DNA of 64,000 nt from contig JAJGBQ010000001.1 in assembly GCA_022457065.1 (NCBI GenBank), forward strand, positions 7,502,001-7,566,000, written 5' to 3'. The notes under the pieces were generated by a model. It did no database searches and was not told the DNA's origin. It saw only the letters and a program-made list of their open reading frames with translations. This DNA is from Curvularia sp. ZM96. Lineage: Eukaryota; Ascomycota; Dothideomycetes; Pleosporales; Pleosporaceae. The translations under genes were made by a program, and so were the position numbers. This document shows, piece after piece, positions 59,817-64,000 of the stretch; position 1 is the first letter of the stretch; each line of letters begins with the position of its first letter.

Positions 59817-61944
59817 TCAACGTGCATGATCCTGCTTCTCTCTATGCTCCTCGACCTTCTTAGTCTCGCCCCTAGCTTCAAGCGTCTTCACCTCCTCCTC
59901 CACCTTCCTACCACGCTTCTTCCACTCCCCTATCGAAATCGGCGGTGCAGTTCTCCTCGTCTTCTCATCCGGCGAGCTCATCCTCAGCATCTCGTCCTCC
60001 AGCGTAGTCGTCAGTCTCTGCAACAACCACTGCAACTCTGACACATCGCCCATGAGTGGACTGCGAATTCCCAACCAGCTCCATCGATGATCCCTATTAC
60101 CGTCTGCACTGCCGATATCCGGGTATCCGCCATCTTCGTGGCGAGCTCCAGACTGCGGCTGCTGATGATGCGAGGCATCGGTCTCGCTTTGGCGGAGCAA
60201 GCGCAGGTAAAACCTCCACTCGTGGTATTCGTGCTGCTTGGAGGGTTGGCTTGCTAGATCTTTGATGAGATTGTTGATTTCTTTTGCCAGGACAAAGTGG
60301 TAGAAGCGGATGTCGCGCTCAATGTCATCCGTGAAGGCCTCGGCTTGGACTTCTTTTAGGAACTCTCCTTCCTCTGCATAAGCAGCGAGCCGATCTAAGG
60401 TATGCTGATCACTCTCACTAACATTGTCGTCTTGATAGGTCTTGTCCCACTTGCCGGTCTTGATCCTGTCCCATCCGACCTTGAGCGCAGTACTTAGTCC
60501 TTCTTCGTCTGGCAGGACGGTAAGTGAGCCGAGCCAGATGGTGAAGTCTTTGAAAGCCTTGATAACGGTCTCGCCCATGTTGGAGATGAGGATTGTAAGA
60601 GTTGGGACTGCGACTAAGCTCCAAAATACCATAAAGGCTTTGCCGGCATTGCTCTGGACGACGTAGTCTCCGTAGCCAATCGTCAGGAGTGATATGTATG
60701 CGTAGTAGAGTGAAACAAAGTAGGAGAAGCCTTGTGGCTCCTCTGAGTACCAGAAGACCAGAGCGCCTATGAACCAGAGCGTTAACGCTGCTGTCGTCGA
60801 CAACGCCAAGGCAGTGTATCTCCGCTTCCTTTCAGATAGTTCTAGCACGCGCCGCATGACGTGAAATTCTTGCTCACGTCTCTGAGACTCCGTCAATCCC
60901 TTGGAGCAAAACCTCACCTTCTCAAATCGAGAAATGCGTATTGTTCTTGTTTCCTCGTCAATGGATTCCAGGACCTTTTTCCTCTTGACCTCCGTGAATC
61001 GGGCAGTCATTTTTTGTTTTCCGTGCTCTAGCACAAGCGACCTGATGGATCCAATTACGAGACCGACGGTCACAAGTCCGCCTATGGCGTATGGAATGAG
61101 TAATGAGCGGCCTGTGTGTGTTTTCGGGACGAACTCTCCGCCGAACCCCATCGTAAGTAACGTAAAGTTGGCCCAGAAGACTGCGTCTAGAAACATCCAA
61201 TTCTCAACGTAAGAAAATATCAAGGCTCCGATTAGGAGATAGCCCATGAAAGCAATCGTCTGGAGCATCAGCGTTCGTTGGCTGGCTGTGAGTCGGAACT
61301 CGCGATCGTAGTGCCCCTTGTATGCCCCTAACGCAGTGAATGCCATCAGAGATGCGATGATGAAGTACACACCAGCAGCCATGATTGCGTAGTAGAAAGC
61401 CTGACTCAATGCATGCCGCTCCATGGGCTGAATGCGGAAGACCGACGATGAAGCCACTCCAACTAGCGCCATGAGGAGAAAGCCAGCCATGTAAAACCCG
61501 ATGATGGTGATAGGCTGCGCAATAGCAAACTTGAGCCTCCTTGACATGTTGAGCAGCAGACTAATGTTGGCAGATAGCGCAAAAACGAGAGACACAGAAT
61601 TCACTGCAATGAGCCATTTCGGATCCTCGATTTTCGTTCCATGGGCCTCGTCGCTGCCAGGTGGGATGTATACTCTCCATTTTTCGACTAAGGCACAAAT
61701 TGACATGCCGTTTGCTATAGGTCCAAAAGTTCCGGCTATCAGTGGACTTGCTGTAGAGGCAAACCACCATCGACTAAGGAGTTTGTTAGCCTAAACCAAC
61801 CGTGACCCGTGTGAACTGGGGTACATAACTTGGATCAAGATACTGACGTTGCTCCCGTTCAGCCTGCTCGTCTTCGGCTTGCATTGTATTTTCGACATCG
61901 TGGGCGGCTTCTTGCGCCGGCTCATCAAGCCCGGGGTCGTTCAT
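59817..61944 (-). CDS. TOK1: TOK-type two-pore outward-rectifier potassium channel; first intron lacks GT donor
   Basis: Minus strand. The model 61944-61829 plus 61773-59817 gives 690 residues in continuous phase, but its 55-nt intron would begin TTATGT instead of GTATGT. Branch point (GGCTAAC) and acceptor (CCTTAG) are good. An ATG at 61706 would give a 629-residue protein without the N terminus. The layout fits fungal TOK: several helices, then pore 1 with TMGFGGE at about 246-252, two more helices, and pore 2 with TIGYGD at 403-408. Pore 2 is canonical; pore 1 is unusual, with Gly in place of Asp after GFG. A long cytosolic C terminus of 280 residues follows, acidic then helical. TOK channels let K+ out of the cell on depolarisation. 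The core frame is intact over 650 codons, so a long-dead pseudogene is unlikely. Confidence 0.87.
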
Positions 61945-63662
61945 GACGGGGGAGGGTATCGACGTTGTGGTGCTCCAAAAAAGTCGGGGACTTTATTTGG
62001 GTGGTCCTGCATGAGATAACCAAGATCAGGCAGGGAGGTCGCGTGGACAAACATGGACGGAATGACGTAGGTAGCTGGGTGGCTTGTCGCATCAGCCACC
62101 GTTTCCGCGGAATAACATGCTGATGGATATGGTGGGAAATACCCGGTCACTAGAACCTGGGCGCATAGAGCGCTGGTAGATGGCATCTTTGTCTAGTCAG
62201 CAAGCGCTGCCAAGAGATGCCGTGCAATTGTCGAAAGCATCGTCTTGATTGTACAACATACTATAACGGTGTTTGGAGATAACTCACAAACTGAACTTGC
62301 TATCTAATTCAAGCGCAAATGGAAAACATGTGAGTCCAGCTCATGTTTGTATGATGCATGCGCATGGCATCTTTTGACCACTTGAATGCCGCCAGGTACC
62401 GACTGAAGAGGACCACACTATTCCTTAAAGCTGGTGCCAGAATTGTGGTATATGAGTCTTGAGAGTGGCAGGCAGGGCCTTGCAGCTTCAGTGTCGCAGC
62501 GATGATGATCGCTACTTGATGTCGGTGATGGTGACGATGAAGTGTGATAGGTGGTTTGCGAGAATGTTATCCCTTCTGTTTTTCCCTGTGAACAGAATCG
62601 GATTTGAGCTGGCAGTGCCTCTATTGGCCAGATTGAAGCTGGCTTTTGTCACAAGTGTTTTCTACCCGGGCGAGTCAAATACGGACGGCATCCTCCAGGC
62701 GGTCGTCGACAAGGCGCCGCAGACCTACATACCTTCGCAGCATTCTACACCACGGCATCTGGGTCGTTCGGGGTGATGCCACGTCGTTGGATCAACCAGT
62801 GCAATGTGGGCGGGAAACTCACAAGTAAATTTGACACTCACAGAGGCGGTTACCATGTGCATTACATGTTTATCACAAGAGGCATTGCCACGTACTGGCT
62901 CTCTGGTTAAAATTAAAGCTGTGGTTGAATTGCCTGATGTGTAAATTGGTGTATCCCATTGAGTCTGCACGCTCACACGGGTCCTGCACGAGCCTGATGC
63001 CTGTACACCAGGCACACATTTCCACTTTGGACAGGGCTCCCTGTCTCAACTCATGCTCCCAATAGACTTTGCTGCGCCTTTTAGTATATCCAAAGATACT
63101 CTAGAGTACAATACTTGCACACATCTTCATTTGGTTTACCGCAAATATGTTTTGCTCTGCAGACAGTCTTGGGAGCAAGCCTGTTTTCCTCGTTCACCAG
63201 GCACCCTTGCAGCACAAAACAAGGAACAATTGCCTTTACTTACTACTTTGCTGACGCTAGTTGCTTGTAGAAGCATCTATCTGTCAAGTGATTTCACACT
63301 TCACTGCTGAATTGATCCTCACCCATCACACTACCTCGCGGCATCCAACGTTTGGACCAGGTAAAACCAGAAGACGCTGCTCACCCGTTTATGCCCACAT
63401 ATCTCTGCCTTTATGTTGTCTCACTTGGCTCCATTTCACCTGCGCTGTCGTGTGTGGCGTCAGTGCCGACAGTGAGTTCACCAGCCGGACCGCGCCAAGC
63501 CACGCGAAGGCCCACAGCTCCTTCCTTGCATCCTGCAAGCAAACAAACACTCTTTCTGTCGTTAAATTCGACTCTTCTTTCTCAACTCACCACCTTCTCA
63601 ATTGTCTTCTCCATCACTGCCACTCTTGTCCAAGCATACACGGCACCACTCACAGTTTCAAC
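61945..63662. other. Divergent 1.7-kb spacer, no gene seen
   Basis: Upstream regions of the potassium channel and the helicase-like gene. Open frames up to 105 codons lack domain features. The last 250 bases are CT-rich (for example CTTTCTGTCG, TTCTTTCTCAACTCACC), as in a fungal promoter. Confidence 0.55.
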
Positions 63663-64000
63663 ATGACCAACCCGCCTGACACTGGTCATGACCCTGCTGT
63701 CGACCGCAAGGAGCAGCAGGCACTGGACCTTGCCCGTGCCAAAGAGGCTGGTTGGACCAGTCTTGCGCCCGACCAGCACGACACTGTTGATGGCGGCCCT
63801 GTCCAAGACGAGGACCGCGATAACATTCCTTGGCTGTCAGAAGCTGCCATTTACCAATGGGACGACGAATTCGGCGAGGTTGGCGAACCCAACCCTGAGC
63901 TGGAGAAGATGCTGTTCCATGACGAGTACCTGCTTCGTGCTGGCGGTGCCATCCAGGCTCTCTCCTTCGATGTCACTGTTCAAGGCCCCAACAGGATCAA
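63663..64000 (+). CDS. 5' end of a probable DEAD-box RNA helicase (Ded1/DDX3-like), cut by window edge
   Basis: The ATG at 63663 opens a frame that stays open for 112 codons to the end of the window. The N terminus is acidic and polar. WDDEFGEVGEPNPELEKMLF and HDEYLLRAGGAIQALSFDVTVQGPNRI resemble the segment just upstream of the Q-motif in Ded1-like helicases (usually followed by a phrase like PVRSFDDAGLHP). No helicase motif itself lies inside the window, so the assignment rests on this lead-in alone. The true protein should extend several hundred codons further right. Confidence 0.58.
   Translation, partial: MTNPPDTGHDPAVDRKEQQALDLARAKEAGWTSLAPDQHDTVDGGPVQDEDRDNIPWLSEAAIYQWDDEFGEVGEPNPELEKMLFHDEYLLRAGGAIQALSFDVTVQGPNRI

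Noticed and set aside
61767..61824. Alternative GTACCC donor for the TOK intron, spliced to TTTAG (34 nt) or CCTTAG
   Set aside because: A 34-nt intron is too short and has no branch point; using CCTTAG with this donor shifts the frame into early stops.

Overview
The window is nuclear DNA of a filamentous ascomycete. Genes carry short GT-AG introns (mostly 46-96 nt) with CTAAC/CTGAC-like branch points, CT-rich leaders and spacers of one to several kb. The best lineage clue is the rhodopsin at 30645-31676, which as I recall it is close to the proton-pumping opsin of Leptosphaeria maculans. That points to Dothideomycetes, probably Pleosporales; species is not assigned. I rebuilt exon-intron structures by eye, requiring donor, branch point, acceptor and phase to agree.

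Left part (1-27.5 kb): a G1 cyclin; a probable unnoticed small single-pass membrane protein (2578-3011); a seven-exon MFS transporter facing, tail to tail, a 1005-residue ascomycete protein of unknown function; two minus-strand genes (a single-pass membrane protein and a proline-rich protein); mitochondrial ribosomal protein uS8m; a MARVEL-like four-helix protein; a DUF8004-like protein with an in-frame 54-nt intron; DNA polymerase kappa; and a large disordered coiled-coil protein.

Middle (27.5-41.5 kb): a ZIP zinc transporter with a cluster of CAAGGT sites upstream, the rhodopsin, an RPEL-repeat protein, a sugar-transporter-family permease, a DUF2264 enzyme-like protein, and the PHO85 cyclin-dependent kinase. 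The PHO85 reading frame stays open for 71 codons after its UAG stop.

Right part (41.5-64 kb): a gene-poor stretch of about 6.4 kb, beginning with an AT-rich segment that looks like decayed repeat DNA; a Zn2Cys6 transcription factor; 3.6 kb without a recognisable gene; a cytochrome b561 core with a very long charged tail; a head-to-head pair (Sos7-like kinetochore protein and RS-rich splicing-factor-like protein); a TOK-type two-pore potassium channel whose first intron has lost its GT donor; and the 5' end of a probable DEAD-box helicase gene cut by the window edge.

This is mostly ordinary housekeeping and transport content. I see no secondary-metabolite cluster, intact transposon, CRISPR array or tRNA. 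The best leads are the PHO85 post-stop frame, the broken TOK donor site, the small membrane-protein gene and the zinc-site cluster.
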